64,000 nucleotides of DNA from Pseudobacter sp051955275 (GTDB lineage: Bacteria > Bacteroidota > Bacteroidia > Chitinophagales > Chitinophagaceae), in the NCBI RefSeq assembly GCF_051955275.1, contig NZ_JBQCGW010000220.1, forward strand, positions 1 to 64,000, read 5' to 3'. The notes under the pieces are model-generated. The model saw nothing but the letters and a program-made list of their open reading frames with translations, was not told where the DNA came from and searched no databases. Position numbers and translations under genes: made by a program. Positions 1-9,447 of the stretch are shown here, piece by piece. Numbering within the stretch: position 1 is the stretch's first letter; each line of letters opens with the position of its first letter.

Positions 1-2
1 CT

Positions 3-674
3 TCTGAGAACCAGTTCTGGGGAGCTTATATGAACCAGACCCGTCTTTCTGAGAAATGGGGATTCTGGGCTGAAGCGCAGATCAGGACCAAAGAAGACTT
101 CTTTACCAATTTTTCAACCGGCATAGCTCGGGTTGGTCTTACTTACTATGTGAACAACAATACCAAGATCACTGCAGGATATGGATATATTCATTCATTC
201 CCAAATAATGGTCATAAGAATATTGCAGTGCCAGAACATCGTCCCTGGCAACAGATCCAGTGGCATACCAAATATGGCGAGAAGCTGCGTGTAATGCAAT
301 ATGCAAGGCTTGAAGAAAGATACCGCCGCAAAGTGCTGAATGATGATGAGCTGGCAGACGGCTATCATTTCAACTGGAGGGCCAGGTATAGTTTCCTGCT
401 TCAGGGAGCCATCGGCAACAAACCTTTTGCACCCGGCACTGTAAGCTGGGTCCTCAATGACGAGATCATGGTCAATTTCGGAGAACAGATTGTAAACAAT
501 TATTTCGATCAGAACCGTTTCTTCGCAGGCTTTGCTTATCACATGAACAAATCCGATCAGGTACATGTCGGATATATGAACCAGTTCATTCAGCAACCGG
601 CTGGCAACAGTTACCGGACCAATCATATAGCACGGGTGGCTTATTTTCATAACCTGGACCTGCGCAGCAAATAA
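3..674 (+). CDS. DUF2490 family protein, 5' truncated by window edge
   Basis: The reading frame is open to the first base of the window, so the N-terminus, probably a signal peptide plus a few residues, lies outside it. About 223 codons are visible. The protein is rich in aromatic residues and alternating polar/hydrophobic strands. The block around HRPWQQIQWHTKYG, followed by RLEERYRR, is typical of DUF2490 proteins, predicted outer-membrane beta-structured proteins of unknown role in Bacteroidota. An internal ATG at position 30 is not the true start, because family-like sequence (NQFWGAY) precedes it. It converges with the next gene across a hairpin terminator. The family call is fairly sure; the function is unknown. 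Confidence 0.75.
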   Translation, partial: SENQFWGAYMNQTRLSEKWGFWAEAQIRTKEDFFTNFSTGIARVGLTYYVNNNTKITAGYGYIHSFPNNGHKNIAVPEHRPWQQIQWHTKYGEKLRVMQYARLEERYRRKVLNDDELADGYHFNWRARYSFLLQGAIGNKPFAPGTVSWVLNDEIMVNFGEQIVNNYFDQNRFFAGFAYHMNKSDQVHVGYMNQFIQQPAGNSYRTNHIARVAYFHNLDLRSK

Positions 675-695
675 CACAGTACGCTATAAAATAAG

Positions 696-723
696 AGAGG
701 GCGTCTCTTTGGAGACACCCTCT
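696..723. terminator. hairpin terminator between convergent genes
   Basis: An inverted repeat with arms AGAGGGcGTCTC and GAGACaCCCTCT, a TTTG loop and one mismatch lies 22 bases after the DUF2490 stop and 27 bases before the end of the convergent TlpA-like gene. It probably serves both genes, although the T-tract is weak. Confidence 0.6.
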
Positions 724-749
724 TCTTGTATATGGGTACTTACTGCTTA

Positions 750-1958
750 TCAATGGGCCGGGAAATGATTACCGTACTGGTTGATCAGTATCATGTCCAT
801 CCATGACCCTCTCATATTCCTGGTAACCAGTTTGCCATTGGGATCAAATAAAAGGCAGGCAGGGATGCCCCGTATCCTGTAGTCTTTGGTCAGCTCGCTT
901 TTGAAGGCGTTCTTCTCAACAAGTTGCGGCCATTTATTGTCCAGCTGCTCCTCCTTGATGGCCTTGATCCAGGCATCGTGTTTTTCATCCAGGGAGATGC
1001 TTACAATTTCAAATCCTTTCGGATTGTAATACTGGTACACTTCTTTGATATGCGGGATATCCGCTCTGCAGGGACCGCACCAGGAAGCCCAGAATTCCAG
1101 CAGCACATACTTTCCCTTGCCTACATACTCACTCAGTTTGTGTTCTTTGCCTTCGCTGTCCTGTAAAGTATAATCAAGCAGGTTGCTGCCTACAGCTGTT
1201 TTTTTGTTCAGTTCAGCGCGATCCAGGAAGCCTTTGTACAAAGGGCTGGTGGAGTTGAAGCCGGAAAAATGTTTCACCAGTTTATCGATCTCGGTAGTGG
1301 TGATATTTGCCTGATCGATTGCCTGCGTGGCAATAAAGGCAAGCAGATCTGAAGGTTTGTTCCTGAAGATATACTGCAGAATATAAGCAGTCCTTTCATT
1401 GGAAACCTTGTCGATATTTCTCACGATATCGATACCAATTTTCATCGGCCCTTTCTCTTTTCCTTTTCCCGGGTTGAGATAAGGAATGTATTCTTTCATG
1501 AAAAGCGAATCCCTTTCCTTGTCGTACACAGCCTTAGGGGTATAGTATTTCAGGTATGCATCATGCAGCGGGGATCCGGTTACAGATACGCCGGAAGCAA
1601 GTGTGCCTGTTCCTCTCAGGTAGTAATACTCGGTGAGGTCACTGAAGTTGCCATCGATCTGGATGGTGCCTTCTGAAGCCAGCAGGTTCAGGCCTTTGCT
1701 GCGATACGGGTCCTTTTCATTCTGTAATACAACGGACAGAAACCGGGGTGAGGTAAGTTTCGTTTTGAAAGAGAAACTTCCATTGATGATCACAGCGCTG
1801 TCGATCGTTTCGTTTGAAACATCGGAATAGGTAAGGTATACTTTCTGACCATCGGCCACACCGTTTATTTTCCCTTTGATAGCTACAGGAAAATCAGATG
1901 CGAAGCCTGAAGTAAAACACAGAATGGTCAATAAAAGCAGAATCATTGATCTTGTCAT
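750..1958 (-). CDS. TlpA-like periplasmic thioredoxin with DUF4369 domain
   Basis: A 402-residue exported protein. Residues 1-21 form a signal peptide ending in SGFAS. Residues about 25-130 match the DUF4369 domain often found ahead of thioredoxin folds in Bacteroidota. Residues about 265-400 form an AhpC/TSA-thioredoxin domain with the redox motif WCGPC (Cys294 and Cys297) and the cis-proline in RGIPACLL. It is likely a thiol-disulfide oxidoreductase acting in the periplasm. It is the last gene of the susC-susD-DUF4465 operon, 26 bases after its neighbour, a common arrangement in Chitinophagaceae. Its natural substrate cannot be told from sequence. Confidence 0.85.
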   Translation of the reverse strand: MTRSMILLLLTILCFTSGFASDFPVAIKGKINGVADGQKVYLTYSDVSNETIDSAVIINGSFSFKTKLTSPRFLSVVLQNEKDPYRSKGLNLLASEGTIQIDGNFSDLTEYYYLRGTGTLASGVSVTGSPLHDAYLKYYTPKAVYDKERDSLFMKEYIPYLNPGKGKEKGPMKIGIDIVRNIDKVSNERTAYILQYIFRNKPSDLLAFIATQAIDQANITTTEIDKLVKHFSGFNSTSPLYKGFLDRAELNKKTAVGSNLLDYTLQDSEGKEHKLSEYVGKGKYVLLEFWASWCGPCRADIPHIKEVYQYYNPKGFEIVSISLDEKHDAWIKAIKEEQLDNKWPQLVEKNAFKSELTKDYRIRGIPACLLFDPNGKLVTRNMRGSWMDMILINQYGNHFPAH

Positions 1959-1984
1959 GGCATGCGTTTATTAAATATGAAAAA

Positions 1985-3010
1985 TTAATTGCGGAGTCTC
2001 AATCCATCCAGGCAGAAATAAGAAGGCAGTGCCGGGTTGGAAGAGCTTACATCAAACTGGAGTTTGTTCACTTCGCCCAGCGAGCTGAGTGCCACCTTGT
2101 TCCAGTTATCCATTACAAAATTGTATTTGGGATTGGCCGGATCCACATTGGGCAATGCAGCAAGATAGAATTCCACTTTTCCTGTAACCTTGGTATCTAC
2201 ATAACCTGTTACGGTCAATTTGATATTGCCTTTGGCCCATGCATCAGCAGCTGTGGTGGAATCCGCTTTCACCTGGTCTGGTGTTTTGTTGGCGGCTCTT
2301 GCTGCGTCTGCGGCCGTATGGCCTGCCGCTCTTTTACCCAGTATCTCTTCACCTGCCAGCCTTGTGATGTTGGCATCACCAGGCCCGGGCAGGAAGAATA
2401 TGCCATACATATCAGTTCCTGTATTCGGGTTGTTTGGGTTACGCACTTTAGTGCCTGCTGTATTGTACTGTTGTGTGGTGGCATCCAGGGTACCTGAATA
2501 CCTGGAACCGTAAGTGGCAAGCAGGTAAGTGTATGTATTGTTGGCTGCCAGGATATGCTCTACCACTCTTGGTTGCGGCCATGAGATGATGGCTTCGCCT
2601 CCGGTAGTATTGCCTACCAGGTAGGTGCCTGTCTGGCTGGGAGCCGGCGCAGTGTACACTGAAAATATCGTGGAGTCCAGCGCCAGTTGTTTGGGAGTGC
2701 CCGAGAGTGCAGGATTGCCAAAAGTGTAACTGAGGGTCCAGGGATATGATCTCCATGTTTTGGTGGAAACAGCAAATCCTTTGAAGGAGCCATCATTTTC
2801 TTTTTTCACATTGATGGTAACGGTGCCTGATTTGCTGTCGCCTGCCTTGAAGGGCGCGTCCGGTACATTGTAAGTGAGCCTGCCCGGATCGAGGTCTTCG
2901 AAATTTATATCGTTGGGATAGGGCAGCAGCACATCTTTCTTTTCATCAGCGCAGGATGTGAAAGCCAGGGCTATCAAAAACAAACTGCCGGTTAAAATAT
3001 TTTTACGCAT
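1985..3010 (-). CDS. DUF4465 domain lipoprotein
   Basis: A 341-residue protein with a lipoprotein signal peptide, lipobox AFTSC and lipidation cysteine at residue 20. The acidic residues after the cysteine (ADEKKD) suggest surface export in Bacteroidota. The rest is beta-rich and resembles DUF4465, including the block GFAVSTKTW near residue 80 and the end SYFCLDGLRLRN. Residues about 225-260 form an Ala-rich, helix-like insert. It sits 19 bases after susD, so it is probably an accessory ligand-binding protein of the SusCD transporter. The ligand is unknown. Confidence 0.7.
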   Translation of the reverse strand: MRKNILTGSLFLIALAFTSCADEKKDVLLPYPNDINFEDLDPGRLTYNVPDAPFKAGDSKSGTVTINVKKENDGSFKGFAVSTKTWRSYPWTLSYTFGNPALSGTPKQLALDSTIFSVYTAPAPSQTGTYLVGNTTGGEAIISWPQPRVVEHILAANNTYTYLLATYGSRYSGTLDATTQQYNTAGTKVRNPNNPNTGTDMYGIFFLPGPGDANITRLAGEEILGKRAAGHTAADAARAANKTPDQVKADSTTAADAWAKGNIKLTVTGYVDTKVTGKVEFYLAALPNVDPANPKYNFVMDNWNKVALSSLGEVNKLQFDVSSSNPALPSYFCLDGLRLRN

Positions 3011-3029
3011 AAGCTTTTGAGTTTTGCGG

Positions 3030-4505
3030 TTACAGGTCTGGGTTTTGTTTCATGAGTTTGTTATTGATCATTTCCGCATCGGGGATCGGCCAGCAGATCC
3101 TGTTTTCTTCCAGGGTCTTGTCCTTGATCACTTCTATCCAACGTCTTCCCTGGGTTTTGAACCGGAGAGATGCGAAGAACTCGCTACCGTTCTCGATGAA
3201 TGTTTCCGTAAAGATCTCTTTGAAGATCAGGTCCATCAGTTCATCCTGGGTAGCGGCGCTCAAAGCGGGCAGTACGGGATTGGTCCTTTTGGAACGCATT
3301 TCATTGAGGGGAGCCAGTGCATCGCTTACGGTTCCTCCGGTGCGTGCGATCAACTCTGCTTTCATGAGGTATAATTCAGGGAAGCGGAAATAATAAGCGG
3401 CATATTTTTCGTCGTTCACCGTTTTCCCTTCGATGCTTCCGTAGCGTGCAACTTTTTTGAAAGTATGACGATAGGTGTTGTCCCAGGTTTCACCGGCTCT
3501 TACAGGGCCTGTAACGATATTCCATCTTGGATCCTGCTTGAACCAGTCGAGGCCGAAATTGAGCCCGGCAGTGAGCGTTAAGTTGGGAGCAAGAGGAAGT
3601 GTGGTGCCTGCGATCTGTGACAGGTAATAGGTGTAATAGTAGCCGCCTTTTGTAGTTCTGGTACCGTCATTTTCAAGGTAACGTGCAAACAGGTTCTCCT
3701 TTGCATCCCATGATTGTTTATACACCTGATCCAGATCAGGCATCATGTCAAATGCGGGAGGATGGTTCTGCAGGATATCATTTACCAGGGTGAGAGACTG
3801 GTTCAGCTCTGCTGCATTGTTACGGTATCCGCCCCTGTACAGGAGGATCTTTGCTTTCAGTGCTTTGGCGAATTCCTTCGACATATAACGGGAACTAGTA
3901 AATGAAGGCAGATTAGCAATGGCAAAATCCAGGTCCTCATAGATCTTCTGATAGGATTCTCCCACGCTAATCCTTGCTTTCTGGATATTCTTCAGGTCAA
4001 TCACTTCATCCCTGTAAAGCAATCCGTATTCATCGGCATCATCAGCCCACCAGTGACCATAGTTCCAGAGGATATTGGTATGCACCCAGGCACGCAGGCA
4101 TCTGGCTTCAGCCACCAATGCATTTTTCTGTTCATCGGAAATAACGGATGCGGGCAGGATATCGATGCCGTTCACAGCGAAGTTGGCGGCATTGAGGCTC
4201 TTATAAAAACTGGTCCAGGGTGCAGCTGATGTTCTGGTCACCTGTGTGTAAGACATATCGTAATCCATGGTCACCCATTTCACGAAACCTGCCTTGGAAG
4301 CCTGTGCAATGTATAAGCTGCCTGCCCAGTCATCTCCCTGGAATGTAGCATACACGCCGCCTACGGCTGCTTTTGCTTTACTGAGATCTGTGATGGCGTT
4401 GGCGTCTGTTAGTGCATAGTAGGGCTTTTCATCAAGAAACTTATTGCAGCTGACAGCCCCTGTTATTGTAGTGAGTAAGAATATATGATAGATGATCTTT
4501 TTCAT
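3030..4505 (-). CDS. SusD/RagB family surface nutrient-binding lipoprotein
   Basis: A 491-residue lipoprotein with lipobox GAVSC and Cys20, followed by NKFLDEKP, the usual SusD N-terminal pattern. The helical TPR-like core and the closing QNPDL, a variant of the common QNPGW/Y ending, support the family. SusD proteins form the lid of the outer-membrane SusC transporter and bind the substrate. It starts 10 bases after susC, so the two are surely co-transcribed. The substrate cannot be assigned, because no degradative enzyme sits in the locus. Confidence 0.93.
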   Translation of the reverse strand: MKKIIYHIFLLTTITGAVSCNKFLDEKPYYALTDANAITDLSKAKAAVGGVYATFQGDDWAGSLYIAQASKAGFVKWVTMDYDMSYTQVTRTSAAPWTSFYKSLNAANFAVNGIDILPASVISDEQKNALVAEARCLRAWVHTNILWNYGHWWADDADEYGLLYRDEVIDLKNIQKARISVGESYQKIYEDLDFAIANLPSFTSSRYMSKEFAKALKAKILLYRGGYRNNAAELNQSLTLVNDILQNHPPAFDMMPDLDQVYKQSWDAKENLFARYLENDGTRTTKGGYYYTYYLSQIAGTTLPLAPNLTLTAGLNFGLDWFKQDPRWNIVTGPVRAGETWDNTYRHTFKKVARYGSIEGKTVNDEKYAAYYFRFPELYLMKAELIARTGGTVSDALAPLNEMRSKRTNPVLPALSAATQDELMDLIFKEIFTETFIENGSEFFASLRFKTQGRRWIEVIKDKTLEENRICWPIPDAEMINNKLMKQNPDL

Positions 4506-4515
4506 AAGTGCTTGC

Positions 4516-7500
4516 TTATTTGAATGTGAACATAACGGCTACGTTGAAGTTTCTTGCAGAAGGATACGTGCTGTTGTCAACTCCCATGCCTGTACCGATT
4601 GCTGAAGAAGACCAGTTACCCTGCGGATCAAAGCCAGGATATTTGGTGATGGTGATCAGGTTAGCCGCCTGGAAAGAAAGATCGATGCCCTGGATCACCC
4701 AGTCCCTGAACACGGAGGAAGGAACACGGTACACAAGGTTCAATGCGCTCAGTCTGAGGTAAGAGGCATCATAAAGCCAGAAGTCGGAGAAAGTGGCATT
4801 ACCGCCATCGCCATAATGCGTCATCCTTGGAATGGTGGCGTCATAAGGGCTCAGCAGGGTGGCGCTCTTTCCGGCGATCTTATTGGCGTGATTGTAGTTG
4901 CCTACATATCCAACATCATCCATCGGCATTTTCCAGAGGCGTTTGTGGCCGTATGCATAGGTGAAAGTGGCATTGATGCGGAAGCCTTTGTAATTGGCTG
5001 TCAGACCGAAGCCGCCGTAGTATTTTGGATCTGCGCTGCCCAGTACGGTACGGTCATCTGCATTGATCACCCCATTGCCATCCTGGTCAAGGAAGATCAG
5101 ATCTCCTTTGTTCTCATAAGCTACCCTGTAGTTGGCCTGGGCGCCTGTGGCCGTTCTGCCTTTAAGTGCAATCACTTCTTCAGGTGATACAAATAAGCGA
5201 CCGGCTGTTTTGTAACCGAACCACTGTCCGGTCCTTTGCCCTTCCAGTACTTTCATGTAAACGGTGAAAGTGCTTGGGAACAGCAGTTCCTTAACCACAC
5301 CGTTTATTTTCATGATACGGTTGATATTGGTGGAAGCATTGAAGTCTACCTGCAGGTTGAAATTCTTCTTCTTGATGATGTCTGCAGTTACATCAAACTC
5401 AACACCATTGTTCTTTACGGAGCCTACGTTTGAACTGATGCTGGAGAAGGAGCTGCTGGGTGGCAGTGGTTGTGAATAGATCAGGTGGTTGGTGATCTTT
5501 TTGTAAACACCAAAAGTACCGCGGATCCTTTCGTCCCATAAACCGAAATCAACTCCGAAGTCGGTCATTTCTGCTTCTTCCCACTGCAATTCTGTATTAC
5601 CTACGGAGCTGGGGGCGATGGCCGGGATCTCATTGTACCTGCTTGAGTTCACATTCGTTCTCCAGTCGTAGTTGCCGAGGTTCTGTGAACCGGCAAGACC
5701 TCTGGATGCTCTCAGCTTTATGTATGAAATGAAGTTACTGACCTTTGATTTCTTGAAGAATTCTTCTTCACTTATGATCCACGCTACAGCTGCTGAAGGG
5801 AAGGTTCCCCAGCGTTTGTCCGGACCGAAACGGCTGGAGCCGTCGCGGCGGATAGTACCGCTGATGATATACCTGTCTTTGAATTTGTAATGCGCTCTCG
5901 CGTATTGTGATAACAGGGCATTGGCGCTTTTTGATTCTGTGAGTGCGCCGCGTACTGCACCGGATGTGAAGTTGTTGAGTACATCATCATCAGGGAAGTT
6001 GGTGGCGGTCATACCGAAATCATTGGCCGTGAATTTTTCCATGGAAAGACCTGCCATGGCCGTGATGTCGTGGTTACCGAAATTCTTTGCGTAGGTGAGG
6101 GTGTTCTCGAAACTGCTGGTGGTATTCTTGGAATCGTTCCTGGTTCTGGTACCATCATAGTTGAAGGTGCTTCCTCTTCTTGTATAGTTGAGTGCTTCGC
6201 CTTTGGTGAACTGTGTGCTGTAGGAAGTGCGGAGCACCAGGTTCTTCATCAGGTCAAGTTCCAGGAACATTTGTCCGATGAAAGCCTGTGAGTTGCTGTA
6301 CCTGGTGTTCTTGAGCGTGGTGTATGGGTTCTCTGTATAAGCATCTCTTGTGAAGAGGGTGCCGTCTGGATTGTATGGTGGAATATCAGGGCGGATCTTT
6401 TTCAGTACATCCAGCATATAATCTTTATCGTCTACCTGCCTGGAGTTGCCGCTGAGGTTAAGTCCCAGCTTGATGCCCTTGCGCAGTTTTGCTTCCAGGT
6501 TCAGTCTTCCGCCGAAGCTTTTTGCATCTCCTGATTTTACGATGCCTTCGTCCATTCTGTGGTTGAGTGAAACGTAGTAGGCGAGGTTTTTGGCGCCGCC
6601 TCTCAGGGAAAGATCGTATTGTTTGTTCCAGGGGTTATGCGTCATTTCTTTCTGCCAGTTGGTATTGCCTTCATAGTATGCGCCAGGCAATACTTTGAAG
6701 GTGCTCATATCAAACTCACTGGAGTTGGTTCTCATAAATGCCTGTTCATCCAGGTAGAGTCTGGTGAAATAATCGAATGCGCCTCTGCCGAAGGCTTCGA
6801 TCCTGGCGGCATTGTCTGCAAAGCGGATATATTCCGGAGACTCCATGTATTTGTAACCATTGAAATTCTGAACCTGTAATCCAAAGCGGCTGGTAAACTG
6901 AATGGTAGGTTTTGCGCCTTCTGCGCCGCGTTTGGTGGTTACAATCACAACACCGTTGGCGGCTCTCGATCCATAGAGTGCCGTTGCGGAAGCGTCTTTC
7001 AGGATCTCGATGCTTTGAATGTCGTTGATATTAAGGTTGAAAAGTGTGTTGGCAATATTACCGGTAGAGGTCTGTGAGTAATCGGGGATACCATCGATCA
7101 CCCAAAGTGGTTGATTACTTCCTGAAATGGAGGAGGCTCCCCTGATCACCACGCTTACGGGTGAGGAAGGAGAGGCGGACTGGATATTTACGTTCACCCC
7201 TGCAGAGCGGCCCTGGATAAGGCTCTGGAGCGAAGCGCCCATTGGCGCATTCTTAATGTCCTGCGTACTGATGGAAGATATGGACCCGGTGATATCCCTG
7301 ATCTTAGACTTACCATATGCTACCACAACCGTTTCATTCATCTGTGAAATGGAAGGGCTGAGATTTACAACAATGCTTTGTCTTCCTTTCAGTTCAACGG
7401 TAGTGGTGGCGTAGCCTACATATGAAATGACGAGGGTGGCTTTGTTGTCGATCCCTTTCAACGTGAATTCGCCTTCAAAGTTGGTGACAACGGAAACAGG

Positions 7501-8007
7501 GCTTCCCTTAACCTGGACGGTAGCGCCTTCCAGAGGTTTCCCTGAAATGGCATCGGTCACTGAACCCCTGATGTCCGGGAGTTCGGGTTCCGTGCCTTCG
7601 GTATGTTCCAGCAGGTTGAGGTTGATGGTAGTGGGAGGAACCGGATTGATCCTGCGCACTACTATAATATTATTTACGATGGAAAAGCTCAGTGGTTTCC
7701 CTACGAAGCAGTCTTCCAGCACCGTTCTGAAGTCTGCGTCCTTTACCTGGACGGTTACTTTTTCCATGCTGTGCAGGAATTCATCGCGGAAGAAGAACTG
7801 GTAATTGGTCTGTCTGGAGATCTCTTTAAATACCTGTTCAAGGGTGGTATTCTTAAGAGAAATGGTTACGCGTTGTGCGTAAACTTCCGCCTGGGCGTAC
7901 AGGCAGGAGCTCAGAAGAAGTACTAAAGTCAATCTCATAATGCGAAAAAATGAATGGTCAATCCGCCAGCATAGAAGCCTGGCAGGCAAACTGCAGGAAA
8001 GTTTCAT
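4516..8007 (-). CDS. SusC/RagA TonB-dependent outer-membrane transporter with STN domain
   Basis: About 1163 residues from the chosen ATG at 8007; the frame stays open to 8112, and a second ATG at 7938 starts directly at the signal peptide (MRLTLVLLLSSCLYAQ). The long leader before the signal peptide is common in related SusC proteins. Domains in order: a secretin/TonB short N-terminal (STN) domain of about 70 residues; a CarboxypepD_reg-like repeat (RGSVTDAISGKPLEGATV); a plug with the SusC signature DIKNAPMGASLQ and LYGSRAANGVVIVTTK; and a 22-strand barrel. The STN domain indicates signalling to the FecR protein encoded just upstream. Confidence 0.93.
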   Translation of the reverse strand: MKLSCSLPARLLCWRIDHSFFRIMRLTLVLLLSSCLYAQAEVYAQRVTISLKNTTLEQVFKEISRQTNYQFFFRDEFLHSMEKVTVQVKDADFRTVLEDCFVGKPLSFSIVNNIIVVRRINPVPPTTINLNLLEHTEGTEPELPDIRGSVTDAISGKPLEGATVQVKGSPVSVVTNFEGEFTLKGIDNKATLVISYVGYATTTVELKGRQSIVVNLSPSISQMNETVVVAYGKSKIRDITGSISSISTQDIKNAPMGASLQSLIQGRSAGVNVNIQSASPSSPVSVVIRGASSISGSNQPLWVIDGIPDYSQTSTGNIANTLFNLNINDIQSIEILKDASATALYGSRAANGVVIVTTKRGAEGAKPTIQFTSRFGLQVQNFNGYKYMESPEYIRFADNAARIEAFGRGAFDYFTRLYLDEQAFMRTNSSEFDMSTFKVLPGAYYEGNTNWQKEMTHNPWNKQYDLSLRGGAKNLAYYVSLNHRMDEGIVKSGDAKSFGGRLNLEAKLRKGIKLGLNLSGNSRQVDDKDYMLDVLKKIRPDIPPYNPDGTLFTRDAYTENPYTTLKNTRYSNSQAFIGQMFLELDLMKNLVLRTSYSTQFTKGEALNYTRRGSTFNYDGTRTRNDSKNTTSSFENTLTYAKNFGNHDITAMAGLSMEKFTANDFGMTATNFPDDDVLNNFTSGAVRGALTESKSANALLSQYARAHYKFKDRYIISGTIRRDGSSRFGPDKRWGTFPSAAVAWIISEEEFFKKSKVSNFISYIKLRASRGLAGSQNLGNYDWRTNVNSSRYNEIPAIAPSSVGNTELQWEEAEMTDFGVDFGLWDERIRGTFGVYKKITNHLIYSQPLPPSSSFSSISSNVGSVKNNGVEFDVTADIIKKKNFNLQVDFNASTNINRIMKINGVVKELLFPSTFTVYMKVLEGQRTGQWFGYKTAGRLFVSPEEVIALKGRTATGAQANYRVAYENKGDLIFLDQDGNGVINADDRTVLGSADPKYYGGFGLTANYKGFRINATFTYAYGHKRLWKMPMDDVGYVGNYNHANKIAGKSATLLSPYDATIPRMTHYGDGGNATFSDFWLYDASYLRLSALNLVYRVPSSVFRDWVIQGIDLSFQAANLITITKYPGFDPQGNWSSSAIGTGMGVDNSTYPSARNFNVAVMFTFK

Positions 8008-8071
8008 ACTTTTGCGTTGTTTTGGTTTATAGAAAGAATGCTCAAAACCTTCAGCAATAAGCCAAATCGCT

Positions 8072-8104
8072 ACCAGAGGCGGCTCTAACGCTTCTGGTTT
8101 TTTT
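8072..8104 (+). terminator. terminator-like hairpin facing against the susC operon
   Basis: The arms ACCAGAGGCG and CGCTTCTGGT (one G/T-type mismatch) are followed by seven Ts only on the plus strand, while fecR and susC run on the minus strand. As written it would stop antisense transcription entering fecR. For the minus-strand transcript it is a stem in the susC leader without a T-tract. Confidence 0.4.
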
Positions 8105-8136
8105 ATTGCCAAAGGAATCCGGTTTTGCTGATGTTG

Positions 8137-9402
8137 TTATGGTAGTATGGTAATCTGTTTCCCCTCTATTTTGACTTTTACATCGCTCAGCTCTAATATT
8201 TTAACTATCTGGGAAAGCGTAAGATTTCTGGTTATTGAACCGGAGAAAGTAGGCATAGGACCTGCCTTGTCCGGGTTTAGCTGCGTAAGGTTCACCTCCA
8301 CATCGAACCAGCGTCCTATCTGACGCATCAGTTCTCCTATATTGGCCTTCCTGGTGTAGAACAAGCCGTTCTTCCAGGAGGTGGCTTCATCTGTATCCAC
8401 TGCAACCACATCCATTTTATTGGTTGCCCGGGTCACTTTGGCCTGCTGTCCGGGTTTCAGCGTAACCCGCTGGCGTGGCGGGTTGATGGTTGCTGAAGTT
8501 TCCAGCGGTTGCACCTGTACTGCTCCATCGATCAGTGTGATCTTCTTCAGCGGCTCATCTTCATATACATTCATATTGAAAGATGTGCCAAGCACCAGTA
8601 CTTCCTGTCCGGCCCCTTTCACAATGAAAGGTCTGTTGGGATCTTTCTTCACTTCAAAATAAGCTTCGCCTGTTACTTCCACCATTCTTTCATGCTCCGG
8701 GAAAGCCACCGGGTATTTGATGGAAGATGCAGCATTCAGCCATACGATGGTGCCGTCCGGCAGTACCAGTTGATATTGTCCTCCCCGCGGAGTGCTCAGG
8801 ATATTGAATTGATTGCTCCTGGCTGCATTGTCACCGGCCTGCACATATTCCAGTCTGCCTCCTGCTTTGTTCACCAGTACACCGCTGTCTGCGGCTATCT
8901 GTCCATTACCTGTACTGTCGAGCAGGATATTGCTGCCATCGGCCAGTACCAGCATGGCTTTGTTGCTGCCTGGCTGAATATCGGGTACTGCTGGTATTTC
9001 TTTTGCCGCTACCGTTTCCTTTTTTTCTTTTCCATTGTTCACCCATAAATAACCGGCTGCTCCCAGTACAACCAGTATGCTGGCTGCCGCTGCCCAATAG
9101 CCTTTGCGGCGCGATGGGATACGGGACGTCTGTTTTTCCGGCGCTGCAAACGGCAGCGTTATGGAATATGGATTCGCACTGATTATTTCCAGGCAGCGGT
9201 TGTGCCAGAAATCATAATCGTACGTTTCGTCAGTTGAAACTGAGTTTCCTTTCATATGCATGGCCATGAGTGCTCCGATATGATCGGACAATTCAAATTC
9301 CTGATCGTTCTTCATCCATTCCATCAGTTCACTGTACTCTTCAGGAGTTGCTTCATGGCGAAGCGCTTTTTCCAGTATGGCTTTTACTGCTTCCTTGTTC
9401 AT
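8137..9402 (-). CDS. FecR family anti-sigma factor
   Basis: A 421-residue single-pass inner-membrane protein. The N-terminal cytoplasmic part (about 1-100) should bind the ECF sigma factor. A membrane segment lies at about 107-124 (AAAASILVVLGAAGYLWV). The periplasmic FecR domain spans about 195-290, with the typical LPDGTIVWLNAASSIKYP. The C-terminal DUF4974 domain (about 350-421) should contact the STN domain of SusC. It lies 45 bases after the sigma gene and 129 bases ahead of susC, completing a trans-envelope signalling set. Confidence 0.93.
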   Translation of the reverse strand: MNKEAVKAILEKALRHEATPEEYSELMEWMKNDQEFELSDHIGALMAMHMKGNSVSTDETYDYDFWHNRCLEIISANPYSITLPFAAPEKQTSRIPSRRKGYWAAAASILVVLGAAGYLWVNNGKEKKETVAAKEIPAVPDIQPGSNKAMLVLADGSNILLDSTGNGQIAADSGVLVNKAGGRLEYVQAGDNAARSNQFNILSTPRGGQYQLVLPDGTIVWLNAASSIKYPVAFPEHERMVEVTGEAYFEVKKDPNRPFIVKGAGQEVLVLGTSFNMNVYEDEPLKKITLIDGAVQVQPLETSATINPPRQRVTLKPGQQAKVTRATNKMDVVAVDTDEATSWKNGLFYTRKANIGELMRQIGRWFDVEVNLTQLNPDKAGPMPTFSGSITRNLTLSQIVKILELSDVKVKIEGKQITILP

Positions 9403-9447
9403 TATGGGTAGTCTGAAAAAGTAGACACGCGGGAAAACAAATAGTCC